Shown here piece after piece: positions 1-10,239 of a stretch of 64,000 nt of DNA (positions are counted from its first letter, which is position 1; the number at the start of each line of letters is the position of its first letter). Origin of the DNA: Blakeslea trispora (Eukaryota; Mucoromycota; Mucoromycetes; Mucorales; Choanephoraceae); the NCBI GenBank assembly GCA_025331445.1, contig JAIWNE010000078.1, positions 87,683 through 151,682 of the forward strand, in the 5' to 3' direction. The notes beneath the pieces are model-generated. The model searched no databases and had not been told where the DNA came from. It saw only the letters and a list, made by a program, of their open reading frames with translations. The position numbers and the translations under genes were made by a program.

Positions 1-109
1 TAGAGGCATAACTGGTGCCCAGTCGGTTATTCATACTTCTGTTTAAAGCAGGTGGTGTTCCTAGTGCTGGGAACTCGTTTAGGTCTGCTGTTGTATTTGG
101 GCGGAACAT
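1..109 (-). CDS. Partial 5' exon, NOT2-like protein (runs off the window edge)
   Basis: On the minus strand an ATG at 109 opens a frame reading MFRPNTTADLNEFPALG and staying open to position 1, where the window ends. A short polar stretch around a 'DLNEFPALG' motif recalls the conserved N-terminal part of the CCR4-NOT subunit NOT2. The visible 36 residues are too few to be certain, and any RNA-binding or adaptor protein with an 'FPALG' motif would also fit. A competing frame from 224 to 27 is low-complexity and looks like 5' leader. The upstream sequence (110-240) is pyrimidine-rich on the minus strand, as expected for a fungal leader. Confidence 0.35.
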   Translation of the reverse strand, partial: MFRPNTTADLNEFPALGTPPALNRSMNNRLGTSYAS

Positions 110-657
110 TAAGTGAAAAATGGATTGTTACAGAGATAATAATGAGAGAAAAAGAGAGAGAGAATATATTTAATATCTGAATTGTTTTACCGACTTTACT
201 TTTTTTTTTCTCTCTCTCTCTCAAGAAAATGGGTGACGTTGGCGCTTAGTGAGGGGGATTTACGTAAATTCTTTCCCCCTTCATCCTGTCTGAGTTTGCT
301 GTCACAAACCATAGATTCTCATTTGCATAGAATACATTCAGGTTTACTTATACTTTCTTTTATTCATACAGGCTTAACATAGGGCTTCTTTTCTTTTTCC
401 TATGTTTGAATAGCTACACAAAGAGTAAAACCAAAAAAATACATTGTTCAATTGTTTGCCCACAAGCATAAACTTGACCCGTTCATTCTTTCATAAGCAT
501 CTCGTTCCTTTATATCAGCCAAATCAAGCTCTTTTTCAATAAAAAAAATTGAAACAACAGAGTCAATTGGTTTATTGCCACACACACACACACACATGCA
601 AAGAAAGAAAAAAGGAAAGAGCGTTTATATTTTTTAAAGGAAAGGAATCTAAAATGC
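110..657. other. Intergenic region
   Basis: AT-rich spacer between the partial gene at the left edge and the 3' end of the CX9C gene. It holds a short CT/GA run near 210-222 and a CA repeat at 580-594. The small plus-strand open frame at 549-761 is antisense to the second CX9C exon and has no coding character. Confidence 0.5.
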
Positions 658-1279
658 TTATTTTGCTGCTTGTTCTTTATCTAGTTTGTTACGCAATTTA
701 TATGCTGCTAACAAAATACGCTCATCTTCTTCATTTGTATTCAGAGGGCTCTTGTAATTGACGTCTTTTAAAAATCGCTACACAATTCTAGTCAAAAGAC
801 AGATCCTCTTTTTTGAAAATAAATCGACTCACCTTTTGGTTATTATAACAATGCCAAAACTTTTGCTTTTGTTCTTCACACATCTTTGCTTTGTCCCACC
901 AGCTGCCATGTTGAAAGCAGTTCAGGAGCTCTTCGTGTAGATCGACACACACTGTCAATGCAGTATCATGCACTTCTTTACGCTGTTCTTTAAAATCACC
1001 CGGTGTAAGCTGAATCGTTGGTCTGTCTTGAGCCTTTTCAGTTTCGCTCTCATTGGATGGCATAGGGTTTTGTGTTGGTAAGTGAATATTAAAAGTGGTT
1101 TCTGGTTGATTATTGGTAGAGGTAGGTATAGCTTTTTCGTCTGTGACAGCTGGTGCAGGCTGAACGGGTTTACTGGGATCGTACTGAGGTTGCTCTGATT
1201 TTAAAAAGTCATCTTGAAGAGAAGCATCCTTGACATAAGATTTGACATAATCTCGAGCAGATCCTTGATTGGTTGACAT
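658..1279 (-). CDS. Twin CX9C (CHCH-type) protein, probably mitochondrial intermembrane space
   Basis: Two exons: 1279-833 and 777-658, joined by a GTGAGT..TAG intron of 55 nt. Removing it gives about 188 residues without a frame change. A polar, proline-rich N-terminal half (PSKPVQPAPAV) precedes two Cys pairs, CVDLHEELLNC and CEEQKQKFWHC, each exactly C-X9-C. These are followed by a basic C-terminal helix ending KLRNKLDKEQAAK. Twin CX9C proteins are oxidised by the Mia40 relay in the mitochondrial intermembrane space and often serve respiratory-chain assembly; that role is inferred from the fold. The exact subfamily is not recognised. The start is the MSTNQ methionine at 1279, because the open frame further upstream has no ATG. 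Without the second exon the protein would end in intron-encoded residues. Confidence 0.75.
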
Positions 1280-1504
1280 TGGCTGAAGCTTTAATAAAAC
1301 TAGAAAAAAAAAAGAAACCCAAAATAAAAACAAAAAACAAAACGAAAGGCTACGGAGTTTGAATAGTCTGTTGACTGACAGTTGTCATGAATAGCCCTGT
1401 AAGTTCAAATGGATGACTTTAATGCAGACAAGCTTGTTCTCCTTTTTTTTCTGTGTGCAATCACTATTATTTCATATTTTTTTTTATTCGAATTCTATAC
1501 ATGT

Positions 1505-2040
1505 TTAAGACTCTTCCTTTACAAATCGGTTGTTTTTCAATTCTAATTGTCCATGTTGCAAGAAAGATGGCCAATCACCTTCGCCCTTCAATTCCATAAA
1601 GTGAGGTTGTTCCCAAAGAGCTAAAATGCTAGTTTCATTCTTGGCTGCTGATTCCAAAGATTCACGCAATGAGACAACTGACTTTTCAATCATATCCTTT
1701 TCATCCACTACTCTCAAACGCTTAGGTCGAGCAAGGTGTTCGAGACTGGTAGCGAGATCGAGTTGACGGGTTTTAGAACGTTGCAAGAGAGCGTCTGTCA
1801 CTGCTTGTGCTGTTTGAGGTGTTTGGAAGCCTGTCAAGGCAACCAAGGGACGCCATAAATCTCTTCTCAAAGCTACAGGGCGTTGTGTTGTAGCAAGTTG
1901 CTGGATTACTTTTGACTATACAAACGATCAGCCGATGTCTTGTTTTCTTCATAATCTCGTACCTTCATGTTAGGCTTTAGACTAACAAGAACTTGCTTTG
2001 TTTGAATATGACGAAAAATATAAACACCGTTGGAAGCCAT
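1505..2040 (-). CDS. MHR1: Mitochondrial large-subunit ribosomal protein mL67 / Mhr1-like
   Basis: Two exons: 2040-1963 (26 codons) and 1915-1505, separated by a 47-nt GTACGA..TAG intron in phase 0, giving 162 residues. The N-terminus reads VYIFRHIQTKQVLVSL and is followed by PVALRRDLWRPLVALTGF. This matches the Mhr1/mL67 layout of an 'IF.H.QT.QVVYSL' strand and then an 'LRKDLW.P' block. Yeast Mhr1 is both a mitoribosome component and a mitochondrial DNA recombination protein. Which role dominates here cannot be read from sequence. The C-terminal region ends with a tryptophan-containing segment (LWEQPHFMEL) and a basic tail. The family is small and fungal. The call rests on the two N-terminal blocks. 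Confidence 0.6.
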
Positions 2041-3208
2041 AGTCAACTATGAATACAATAAAAAAAAATCAAGCAAAAAAATTCAAAAGAAGGGAAAACA
2101 AGCAAAAAAAATTCAAAAGAAGGGAAAACAAGCAAAACAATATGAAATCTCAGCTAAAAAAAAATTAAGGAGCCATGGTGATTGAATTCCTTAAAGGACG
2201 AGGGCAGAAAATCCGAGTCAAAGATAGTTGCAGTGTCTATCTAAACTCCGAGCTAAGCCGCCTTTTAAATAGTTTAACAATCCAAGCAGACACAACCATT
2301 TTCTTTGATTACCTGCACTAGATAATAGAGCCCAAATGAAAACTGATTATTTTCGCTCAACTCATATATATATATCGGCTATTATTAAATCGATGAATAA
2401 TACAAGAGTTCTCTACTTCTATCAATATGAGCAACTATTATCAATTTAAAGAAGCTCTTTAATTTCATATCGAGTCTATACAGCCCATTAAGGCTTTAGT
2501 TATCAATAGTTGGCTCCAAATGACCGAAGCCAATATCCTTCTTTCCTGATTATTCTGCCAATCATTCATATGTTGCTCGCTTGCTAATCAAGAGCGTGTT
2601 TTAAGTCTATCAGCTTTAAATAAACATTGAAATAGCATCCTTCATTGTTTGAGCACAGACTTTATTTTTTCATACACAAATTACTCACTGTAAATGTCAA
2701 AACAAGCGTTACTAGCAGCCAGTAAATTTGCTTTTTCCTTTCATAATTTGTGACAAGCATCAAAACAACTATCGATTCATCTAAAAAGTTACACGCATTG
2801 ACTTACAGACACGATGTTGGCTTCAGCAGATATATATCTAATGATGAGAATGTAGAGGTACTCTGTTTCAATCTCGGAGAATGCCTTTTTGACCAATAAA
2901 GGAATGCAAGATTTCTACATGCTTCGTGTCAGAACAGGTTGATCAAAAAGTGGCTATGATACATAGAGAAAAAAAAAACCAACTAGCAATGCTATATAGC
3001 TTATAGTAAGATATCACTATTTCAAGCAATCCCTCAACAGTCATATAACTAGACCATAGATATTCAAATGCCAAGGTGATCATATCATTTGCAAAAAAAA
3101 AGAGATAATTTACTTTTTTTTTTCTTCTAGAAAATAAAAAAGTACAGTAGATAATATAAATCTTGTGAATTCGCGCATAGAATGATAGTATGAATATATA
3201 ATTCTCTT
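2041..3208. other. Intergenic region with short direct repeats
   Basis: About 1.2 kb of AT-rich DNA between mL67 (5' side) and the homeobox gene (3' side). A 30-nt A-rich unit at 2071-2100 is repeated almost exactly at 2101-2130. A short TA run lies at 2364-2374. No open frame with coding character was found. Confidence 0.5.
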
Positions 3209-3835
3209 TTATAGGTGATGATTTAGTAGTAGTTGGGAAGGGTTAATGTAAAGTGAGCCATCACTTGGTTCGATAGAGAACGATCCAGGCAAGAAATCTC
3301 CCTCTTCAGTTGTATGCATCCAAGAACGGCTTTCAACAAGTGGATCAAACATAGTATAGTGTTGTAGCTGATGCATGCATGCATGATACATAATAGATGG
3401 ATCAGTAGTATATTCAGTGTTTGTGATGCATACTTCTGGCGGATAGTAAATGTCAAATATTTTGTGTGTGTCATTTGCTAGTGGTGCATCACCTCGCATA
3501 ACAAAATCTTGAGAAAGACCTATCTCTTGATCCTTCAATGTCGTCTCCTCTCTTCTTTCCTTCTTCCCATTACGCTTGTGTTTTGCTCTTCTGTTTTGAA
3601 ACCAAGTAGTCACAATCTTTCGTGCTGTGCCTATTTCATTTGCAATCTGCTGAAGCTTTTGCTGACTTGGGCTGGCATTCAGACTGTATTCTTCCTCTAA
3701 CCTATTTGTCTCTTGTACTGAGAATCTTCGTCTTCTCTTTATTTGAGAAGGGTAAACAAAGTCATCCGACAGGTAGTCATCAGACTCCTCGGGTACCTTT
3801 TTCTTTCGAGCGGCTTTTTTCTTTTGGCTTGACAT
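3209..3835 (-). CDS. Homeodomain transcription factor
   Basis: Single-exon gene of 208 residues. A lysine-rich N-terminus (KKKAARKKKVPEE) is followed by a complete homeodomain at about residues 32-92: RRRRFSVQETNRLEEEY, a middle helix, and recognition helix TTWFQNRRAKHKRN. The invariant W, F, N and R of helix 3 are all present. The rest, about 115 residues, is low in known motifs and ends in LLLNHHL. The insert-free, roughly 60-residue homeodomain indicates a typical rather than a TALE-class domain. Nuclear DNA binding follows from the family; target genes cannot be inferred. ATG at 3835 sits directly before the basic segment and no upstream in-frame ATG exists. Confidence 0.9.
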   Translation of the reverse strand: MSSQKKKAARKKKVPEESDDYLSDDFVYPSQIKRRRRFSVQETNRLEEEYSLNASPSQQKLQQIANEIGTARKIVTTWFQNRRAKHKRNGKKERREETTLKDQEIGLSQDFVMRGDAPLANDTHKIFDIYYPPEVCITNTEYTTDPSIMYHACMHQLQHYTMFDPLVESRSWMHTTEEGDFLPGSFSIEPSDGSLYINPSQLLLNHHL

Positions 3836-4158
3836 GTCAATGTTTAATTAAGAAAATATATATATTCTGAAAGATGTATCTATACGAAAAAGAAACAATA
3901 GAAAAGTAAAGTAATATACAGACGCGCAACAAAAAGCCTCGAAAAACAATGAGGAAAAAGAAAGAAAAGATTGATATCAATGGAGAGACATGTATGTATA
4001 TATATATATATTCGAGAAATACACGCTTGAAAAAAAAAAGACAGAAAATCATGAAGAGTTGGATACACATATTAAGATTTGAAGTGAAGAAATAGATGGT
4101 TGATAGATGAGCTTACATACTTATTGATGCATATGATAAATTGCTATGATTTGTACTT
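3836..4158. other. Intergenic region
   Basis: AT-rich spacer between two minus-strand genes, containing a (TA)n run at about 3995-4010. Two overlapping minus-strand open frames here are F/I/Y-rich low-complexity sequence and are not considered genes. Confidence 0.5.
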
Positions 4159-4923
4159 CTAATCATCTGTATTTGCTTTTTTGATATTCATTGCTTTCTT
4201 CTTCACATAATGTAACAAACTAGCCCAGATCCAAGAAAAGAACAATAGATAAGAACCCATCAATAGACCCAGACAACAAAGAGCGATATACAGCACGCTT
4301 TTACCCATACGCGTCTTTCCCAGCCATTCCAGATTGAGGTGTAAGATTTGCCATACCATCAGCAAAGTTCGTTTCAGTCCAATCACTAGACTGACACCGA
4401 TCAGATAGACTAAACCTAACATGGCTTCACCTGCTATGCCAGTAGCATAATGAACCATATTCAACCAATCCACAATCTCATCTAATTCATGATCCTGCCA
4501 TTTTTCGTCTCCATCAAGTTTGGGTCCTATCTCTTTGCCTAAGGCTAACTCATCCAGGGCCTTTCCTAGATGAGCCAGTCCTACTATCAACACAATTACA
4601 GAGACAAGACTGAGCATATGACAGATAAAACAAAGGAATTGAGCTGTATGTATATGACTGACATGATAGATATAATTACAGTGTTGACAGATAAAGTCTG
4701 TCCCATATTCTTTCACACAGATAGCATGTGCCGAATAATGACATGGACAAATTGGATGAAGGCCTGGATGACGTTGATGAATCAAATAGGGCCCAATATC
4801 TCGGACTGTGGATGGTAAATATCGATTTCGACAGATTTGGCATACACGTTTACTATGATAAGGATGATAATAAATATGATGTGTTGGTACATTAGGTGAA
4901 GCAGAAGTAGAGGCTATATTCAT
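4159..4923 (-). CDS. RING-CH (MARCH-like) membrane E3 ubiquitin ligase
   Basis: An open frame of 254 residues from ATG 4923. Near the N-terminus is a RING-variant zinc finger: VCQICRNRY, a spacer of about 25 residues, CPCHYSAHAIC, then FICQHCNYIYHV. This gives the C-x2-C, C-x-C, H-x2-C, C-x2-C ligand order of the RING-CH class. Three hydrophobic segments follow (around FLCFICHMLSLVSVIVL, GLVYLIGVSLVIG and the long LYIALCCLGLLMGSYLLFF), so the protein is an integral membrane protein with a short Lys-rich cytosolic tail. Family knowledge suggests ubiquitylation of membrane proteins in endomembranes. The spacing to the LIM gene upstream is only 131 bp. Its reading frame runs on 5' without a stop, but that part is the last intron and exon of the LIM gene. 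Confidence 0.7.
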   Translation of the reverse strand: MNIASTSASPNVPTHHIYYHPYHSKRVCQICRNRYLPSTVRDIGPYLIHQRHPGLHPICPCHYSAHAICVKEYGTDFICQHCNYIYHVSHIHTAQFLCFICHMLSLVSVIVLIVGLAHLGKALDELALGKEIGPKLDGDEKWQDHELDEIVDWLNMVHYATGIAGEAMLGLVYLIGVSLVIGLKRTLLMVWQILHLNLEWLGKTRMGKSVLYIALCCLGLLMGSYLLFFSWIWASLLHYVKKKAMNIKKANTDD

Positions 4924-5054
4924 CAAGTCAATATAAAGAAGGAATAGAGTGTAAAATACAACAAAAGAAAAAAAGGATAATCCACTTCTTTTCAACCCCT
5001 TTCCAAACCCTCCCCTCTTCTCCCTGTTTTTTATTTTGTAATACATAATGCTTT

Positions 5055-6485
5055 TTAGTTTATTTTTAAAGTAGTCAGTCTTTGTGATAATGAAGTTGTC
5101 ATGCGCTTCTTTCTTGTTAACTATAGCAAAAAACAAAATAAAAGCAGAGTTAAACAATGAAGCAATCAAAAGAAGAGAGAGAGGGGAGATGACTCTTACC
5201 AAACATGTTGTACACCAGGGCTTTAATTTTCCCTCTTCTTCATCTACAGAAGCACCTGAATCCAATGACTTGAGACATCCTTGACAGACAAGACATTTCT
5301 TGTGCCATTTGCTTGCTTTGGGTCCCGGTATCTCTTCATGAACAGACACGATCCGTTCGTGGCATCCTGCACAATCACGCACTAAGCCAAATTTAGGCAA
5401 TGGGCGACCTCTTGAGCTCATCAAAGTGGAAGGTTTGACGTTCTCTGGTATTTGTGCTAAGGGTGATAGAGGCGTGATTGGGCTGGTGATATCGTGATGT
5501 TTGGTGCTTGTGCTGATGGGTGAAGGTACGATCTTGAGATGGTCCGATAATACCTGTTTGTCTTGATCCAGAGTTTCATTGGTACAGGTTTGACAATAAG
5601 GACCTTGGAAATCAGTATAAATAGAGGTAGGGTGGAGAATCTTTTGACATCCAGTACAGCGAAAGCACTATCATTTGCAATTTGTTTCATTCTTCAGAAT
5701 TCTTTTCTTTTCAATCAAATAAGCACTTACGCGAGGATGTAAAATATGCGTATTGTAATGCAAATAGGTATCTGCAATGGCTTGTGAACATCTTGAACAC
5801 GTTTGAATAGATGGTGCACACTACAAGGTGCTATCAGCTAAAATAGGATACAGATAAATGCAAGGTAATGCTTACTTGAGGATGATAGATATGTTTAGAG
5901 GGATCGATATAGAATGAAGGGTCTTCAAAGGGTAATCCACAGCCTTTGCATTGAAGGCAATGCCAATGATATTTAACTGAACCGTCTGGCAATCGTACTG
6001 TTTTGCCACTCAACTTCTTTTGACATAGACCGCACTCTGCTTTTGTGGATGAGGCTGATTGAAGGGTCATGCTTTGTGAAGACCTCACTTTTCGACTATC
6101 CAAAAGACCATAGTCTAAAGATGTTTTTGGAAGGGTTGCTTTGCTTAATTCAGAGGCCTTTTTGGAGAGACTATCCAAACCAATGACACTTCCCAAATAT
6201 CTATGATCTTTTATTATTGGCTCTTGTTGTTTTTAAGAAAAGAAAAAAAAACTAATAAAAAAAACACTTTCTAATATATGTATACTTGCCTGGACTGCCA
6301 TCGATCTACTACAATCATAGGTGTTTCCCCTGAAGTAGCCTGTGAGGTTTCTTTCGGAAATTTAAGCTCTAGTCTTTTCCTTTTCTCTTTTTTTTAGTAT
6401 AAAAGATCATCTTACCATTAAATTTAAAACCGCATTTTTTACATTGTACACCATAGCACACTTCACCACAACGACAAAATGGCAT
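5055..6485 (-). CDS. LIM-domain protein with N-terminal zinc-binding segment, three LIM domains
   Basis: Six exons reconstructed: 6485-6416, 6368-6290, 6200-5876, 5820-5731, 5667-5200 and 5120-5055, total 1,098 nt, 365 residues. The N-terminus MPFCRCGEVCYGVQCKKCG is a compact Cys4-type zinc site. After a linker come LIM units: CGLCQKKLSG..HWHCLQCKGC..., then CSRCSQAIAD..HPRCFRCTGC...YCQTC, and a C-terminal one with CAGCHERIVS..WHKKCLVCQGC...PWCTTC. Four of the introns split LIM zinc-ligand regions and use GT-AG. The second intron appears to use a GC donor (CAG|GCAAGT). LIM domains are protein-protein modules of cytoskeletal and polarity proteins; a paxillin-like role is only a guess. Phases close exactly through all six exons, which supports the model. 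Confidence 0.8.
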
Positions 6486-6557
6486 TGATAAGTCAAGAAG
6501 CTATTTGATTTCAATCAAGAAAGATATTAAAAAAAGTAAGAAAAATAATAATAAAAA

Positions 6558-6660
6558 AAGAGAGAGAGAGAAAGAAAAAGAAAAAGAAAAAGAAAAAGAA
6601 AAAGAAAAAGAAAAAGAAAAAGAAAAAGAAAAAGAAAAAGAAAAAGAAAAAGAAAAAGGA
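6558..6660. repeat. (GAAAAA)n microsatellite
   Basis: A run of GA dinucleotides followed by about 15 copies of a 6-nt GAAAAA/AAGAAA unit, ending near 6660. It lies between the start of the LIM gene and the 3' end of the TTI1 gene. The KEKEKE-type open frame it creates on the plus strand is an artefact. Confidence 0.9.
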
Positions 6661-6722
6661 TATCGTTTTCTATTAAACATATTCTGGCTTATTTTCCGAA
6701 ACGCCTTTTTTTTTCAGTCTGT

Positions 6723-9700
6723 TCAGGATTTCATCAAGGGCCATTTTATTGGCTGTAGTAAAGAGCTTGTAGGTATGGGTGGACTGGTTAACCGATAGAG
6801 CCATACAGTATCCGGCTGTTGTGTCTCTAATGCATCAAATAAAGTATGACAAGCTTGATTCAGTTGTGGATGAACAAGCTCAGAGTGATAATAGAATTGA
6901 GTTGCCTCCAATATGCTCTTGATTAATGGTTGAGGTAAAGGTACATGGTAACCCACTTGTGTCAATGTGCTCAACAAACAAATCTGAGTTCGATGATACA
7001 CTGAATAAACTGAATAACCAGTAGATTCTGATTTAGCTGCCGCTACACTTTGTTGCAACACATGCTGTAGTTGTGGCCAAACATCCTTTATGAATCGACT
7101 GGATAGAAAATCAGTAGAAACTTGGGATAATGTCTCCAACAGCTGTGCAGCTGCATAGACAACATAGTTATGTGTATCTCTGAATCGATAGACAATACTT
7201 GACCACATACTATGGATCAAAGGGTTCAATCGATTCGGGTGTTCAGCTAATATGCGGCAACCTTGAGAAAGTAGCCCAAGTACTTGTGCACGTAATTGAG
7301 GTAGAGAGGAAGTCAGGAAATGACTGGATGTAGTCATGATATTCAATGTCATTTTTTGTTCATGATTTAATGGTATCTCTTTGCTCTCTACTTGTTCACT
7401 ATCTTCTTGTGGGTTGTCTTCTGCTATGGGCAAATGACCTTGCTCCATTGTCTGGGCTAACGTAAGGTTGTCATGGAGTCCCTGCTTTTGTCGGTCCAAG
7501 AAGTATTGGCCGATGGCTTCCATGGAGGTATGTTCATCCTCTATGGTTGCTGAATGAGTCTGTTGTTCTATCCAAGCCTTGACTTCCGCAGAGACAGTAG
7601 GATCTGATGTAGATGGTTCGACAACATGCTCTTGTTTGGCCTTGAATGGGTATTCCTTTTCAAGTGTCTGTACAATGTCAAACAGGATACTGCATAGCTG
7701 CATTGATAGCCATTCATAGTCACTATAGCGTTCAAGCGCATCAAATAGCTCATCTACCGAATCTTCTAAATAATCAATACTCTTACGACCGCCTATCTGG
7801 ACCAAGGCCTTCAAGACAAACAAGACACGGACATGTTGTGTTAGCATGGTTATATGCTGAGAGATGGTGTTGATGACATAATCAATGTTGGCAATCGCCA
7901 GTTCTCTAGCTCCACCCTCTATACCACATTGAAGTGCAATGCAGTCCAAGGTAATGAGAGCATAGGTATGGATAGAGCGATGAGAGGATCCCAAATGAGA
8001 CAAGAGTGGGTAAAGCAGAGTGATCAACTGTTCCTGCAGTTGTTCTTGACTCAGTAGACTACAGCACAGGCCTACCATCTGAAGCGAAAGACAGACAAGC
8101 AAGACAGCACTTGCTTCTTGTTCTACCATTTCAAGCGTCGCCAATGTCCGTGTTGACCTGTTCTTGAATCGGATGTCGATTGCGTCCTTCAATATGTTCA
8201 TCGTATCACCCATCACGCGAAGAGCCAAATGAGTGTCTTTAGGATGAGTGTCGTCTAGCGAAGGATGTTCTGCAAAAGCACCCGCTAATAAGGCATGAAT
8301 GATAAAGGCAGCTTGAGGGTCGTTGGATTCAGGTGAGAGGTAGCGCATAAAGTGCTGTACCCACAGGCTCACATCGCCATATTGACCTATCGTATTCAGC
8401 ATACGTACAGCCTGTAACATAGCATCATCCGAGACTACATGTTTTAACCGAATACGAGGATACATGGCTTTCACCGCTTGCTGATGATCAAATGTGATGG
8501 ACGGATGTGTCTGTTGATCTTGTAAGATCTTGAGACTGTCTTGATCAATCGCCAAGGCAGTCATCCAACCATCCGAGATACGAGCCAGACTAAAGCCCAA
8601 GACACTGTGAGATTGTTCAGCCAACAGGATCAATAAGCCTGTGATCATGCTCATGGCCATCTGTTTCTCCTGTTCGGCCTTTGTCAGGATGATATGAGGT
8701 AACCGTTGCATCCAATCATACAGATCGTCTTTCAAGACAGGCACAATAGCCGTCTCAAACGAAGGATTCGACATCAACACCTGTACTCTTAGCTGGCAGG
8801 TGGTGGCTACTTGATCAAACGGATCGTCCAGATGAACTGCCAGCATTTCGGTCAATGGTTTGATCAAGTTATCCAATGTGCGAGCGCAATAAAACAGAAG
8901 CGTATAGGCAAATTCAACAAAGGCAAGACGGGATTGCCAGTGTGTATAGATGATATCTGAGCGCAAGATTTGACTGAGGATAGGCAACATGCGTTCCTTT
9001 GATAGAGCATACCAAGCTGTATCTCGGACCGATGACTTTATTTCGGCTGGCGAACTCAAAAGATCATGAAACGAACGCATCTCGACCAAAGTCAAGTTCT
9101 GATCGTCTGCCATGACATGGTGAATCAACTGACCCAACAGAGCCAAGAGTTCACACGTCACTTTATGGTTTTCCTTTTCCTGTCTCTTTCGAATAGCTGC
9201 ACACAGCTTGGAGACAATACCGGGCAAGAGTCCAGCCAGGATATCGGGTTGATAGAGATTGTCCAACAAGAGTTGAGAGAGTGTGCGGATGGCAAGCAGT
9301 CGAAGATCCACTTGGTGTTCTTGCTGAATGAACTCTAAAAGGGTCATGATCGTGTGCGATGCCAAGTGTAGCTGTTGCTGTAACATCGTAATCAGATGAG
9401 CATAGATCGATTGGTCTATGAATCGTCCTTCTTTGTATTGACCAGGCAATGTGGCTGATAGACAACCTATAGCCTTTTGTTTGATCGCTTCAGACGATGG
9501 CTGGATCAACTGAGTGAACAAGGCGATGAGTTCCATAGTAAAGGCAGGTGTAAGCCAGGCTCGAATCAACGTCTTGGATAACAAAAAGTGCATGATATCT
9601 AGCCAAGGCTCGATGATGGTTTCATAACCATGTTGTGCATTCGACTTGAACAGCTTTAAGAGAGGCAGGAGAATACTATGCACATTGACAGATGTCAGTC

Positions 9701-9860
9701 CTTGCTCGGGATCGTCTATGGATTCTAATAAGGTGCGTAATTGAACAAGTAGTTGAGAGGCTTGTTTTTGGTTGGAAGGTGTGATTTCAATCGTCTGAAT
9801 CTGATCTGTTATAGGCTTTAATTTCTTAAACCAAGCCTTTGGATCATGCGTATCTGACAT
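6723..9860 (-). CDS. TTI1: Tti1, TELO2-interacting protein (TTT complex), HEAT-repeat
   Basis: An uninterrupted 1,045-residue frame made almost entirely of helical HEAT-type repeats. The C-terminal part is diagnostic: LRAQVLGLLSQGCRIL, then HPNRLNPLIHSMWSSIVYRF, then VYAAAQLLETLSQVSTDFL and FIKDVWPQL, matching the conserved Tti1 C-terminal block. Tti1 works with Tel2 and Tti2 as an Hsp90 co-chaperone that matures PIKK kinases (TOR, ATM, ATR). An acidic insertion around residues 770-840 is unlike the rest and probably disordered. Start at MSDTHD, 9860, is 101 bp from the divergent SAC3 gene, so the two share a promoter region. It is the longest intronless gene in the window. Rad17, a checkpoint partner pathway, is also nearby. 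Confidence 0.85.
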   Translation of the reverse strand: MSDTHDPKAWFKKLKPITDQIQTIEITPSNQKQASQLLVQLRTLLESIDDPEQGLTSVNVHSILLPLLKLFKSNAQHGYETIIEPWLDIMHFLLSKTLIRAWLTPAFTMELIALFTQLIQPSSEAIKQKAIGCLSATLPGQYKEGRFIDQSIYAHLITMLQQQLHLASHTIMTLLEFIQQEHQVDLRLLAIRTLSQLLLDNLYQPDILAGLLPGIVSKLCAAIRKRQEKENHKVTCELLALLGQLIHHVMADDQNLTLVEMRSFHDLLSSPAEIKSSVRDTAWYALSKERMLPILSQILRSDIIYTHWQSRLAFVEFAYTLLFYCARTLDNLIKPLTEMLAVHLDDPFDQVATTCQLRVQVLMSNPSFETAIVPVLKDDLYDWMQRLPHIILTKAEQEKQMAMSMITGLLILLAEQSHSVLGFSLARISDGWMTALAIDQDSLKILQDQQTHPSITFDHQQAVKAMYPRIRLKHVVSDDAMLQAVRMLNTIGQYGDVSLWVQHFMRYLSPESNDPQAAFIIHALLAGAFAEHPSLDDTHPKDTHLALRVMGDTMNILKDAIDIRFKNRSTRTLATLEMVEQEASAVLLVCLSLQMVGLCCSLLSQEQLQEQLITLLYPLLSHLGSSHRSIHTYALITLDCIALQCGIEGGARELAIANIDYVINTISQHITMLTQHVRVLFVLKALVQIGGRKSIDYLEDSVDELFDALERYSDYEWLSMQLCSILFDIVQTLEKEYPFKAKQEHVVEPSTSDPTVSAEVKAWIEQQTHSATIEDEHTSMEAIGQYFLDRQKQGLHDNLTLAQTMEQGHLPIAEDNPQEDSEQVESKEIPLNHEQKMTLNIMTTSSHFLTSSLPQLRAQVLGLLSQGCRILAEHPNRLNPLIHSMWSSIVYRFRDTHNYVVYAAAQLLETLSQVSTDFLSSRFIKDVWPQLQHVLQQSVAAAKSESTGYSVYSVYHRTQICLLSTLTQVGYHVPLPQPLIKSILEATQFYYHSELVHPQLNQACHTLFDALETQQPDTVWLYRLTSPPIPTSSLLQPIKWPLMKS

Positions 9861-9961
9861 TTGATTAAATAAGTAAGAAAAAGAGCGACACGCGTAAATG
9901 TGATTTATTTAAACAATTTTTATCCCTTTTTTTCTTGGTAATAAACCTTAAATTAGACAAA

Positions 9962-10204
9962 GTGGCATCTCCAACAAGACCTACAGTGAACCCTCCTTGG
10001 TAAGCAGCAGCACAATCAATTCGAAATTAAAGAAGGAAAACTCATTTTTATCTATTAGGTCCACAAATACCAATAGCCAACCAGCTCAACAATCTCAATG
10101 GCAACAGCCTTATGGTACAAATGGTAATGTGACTACGACACAAGCTTATCCATATGCATCGTATTACCAACAACCTCAACAACACCAACCTCAACACCAA
10201 CCTC

Positions 10205-10239
<35 letters not shown>

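Noticed and set aside
6505..6798. Plus-strand ORF with KEKEKE repeat
   Set aside because: Produced by the (GAAAAA)n microsatellite and antisense to the TTI1 3' end.
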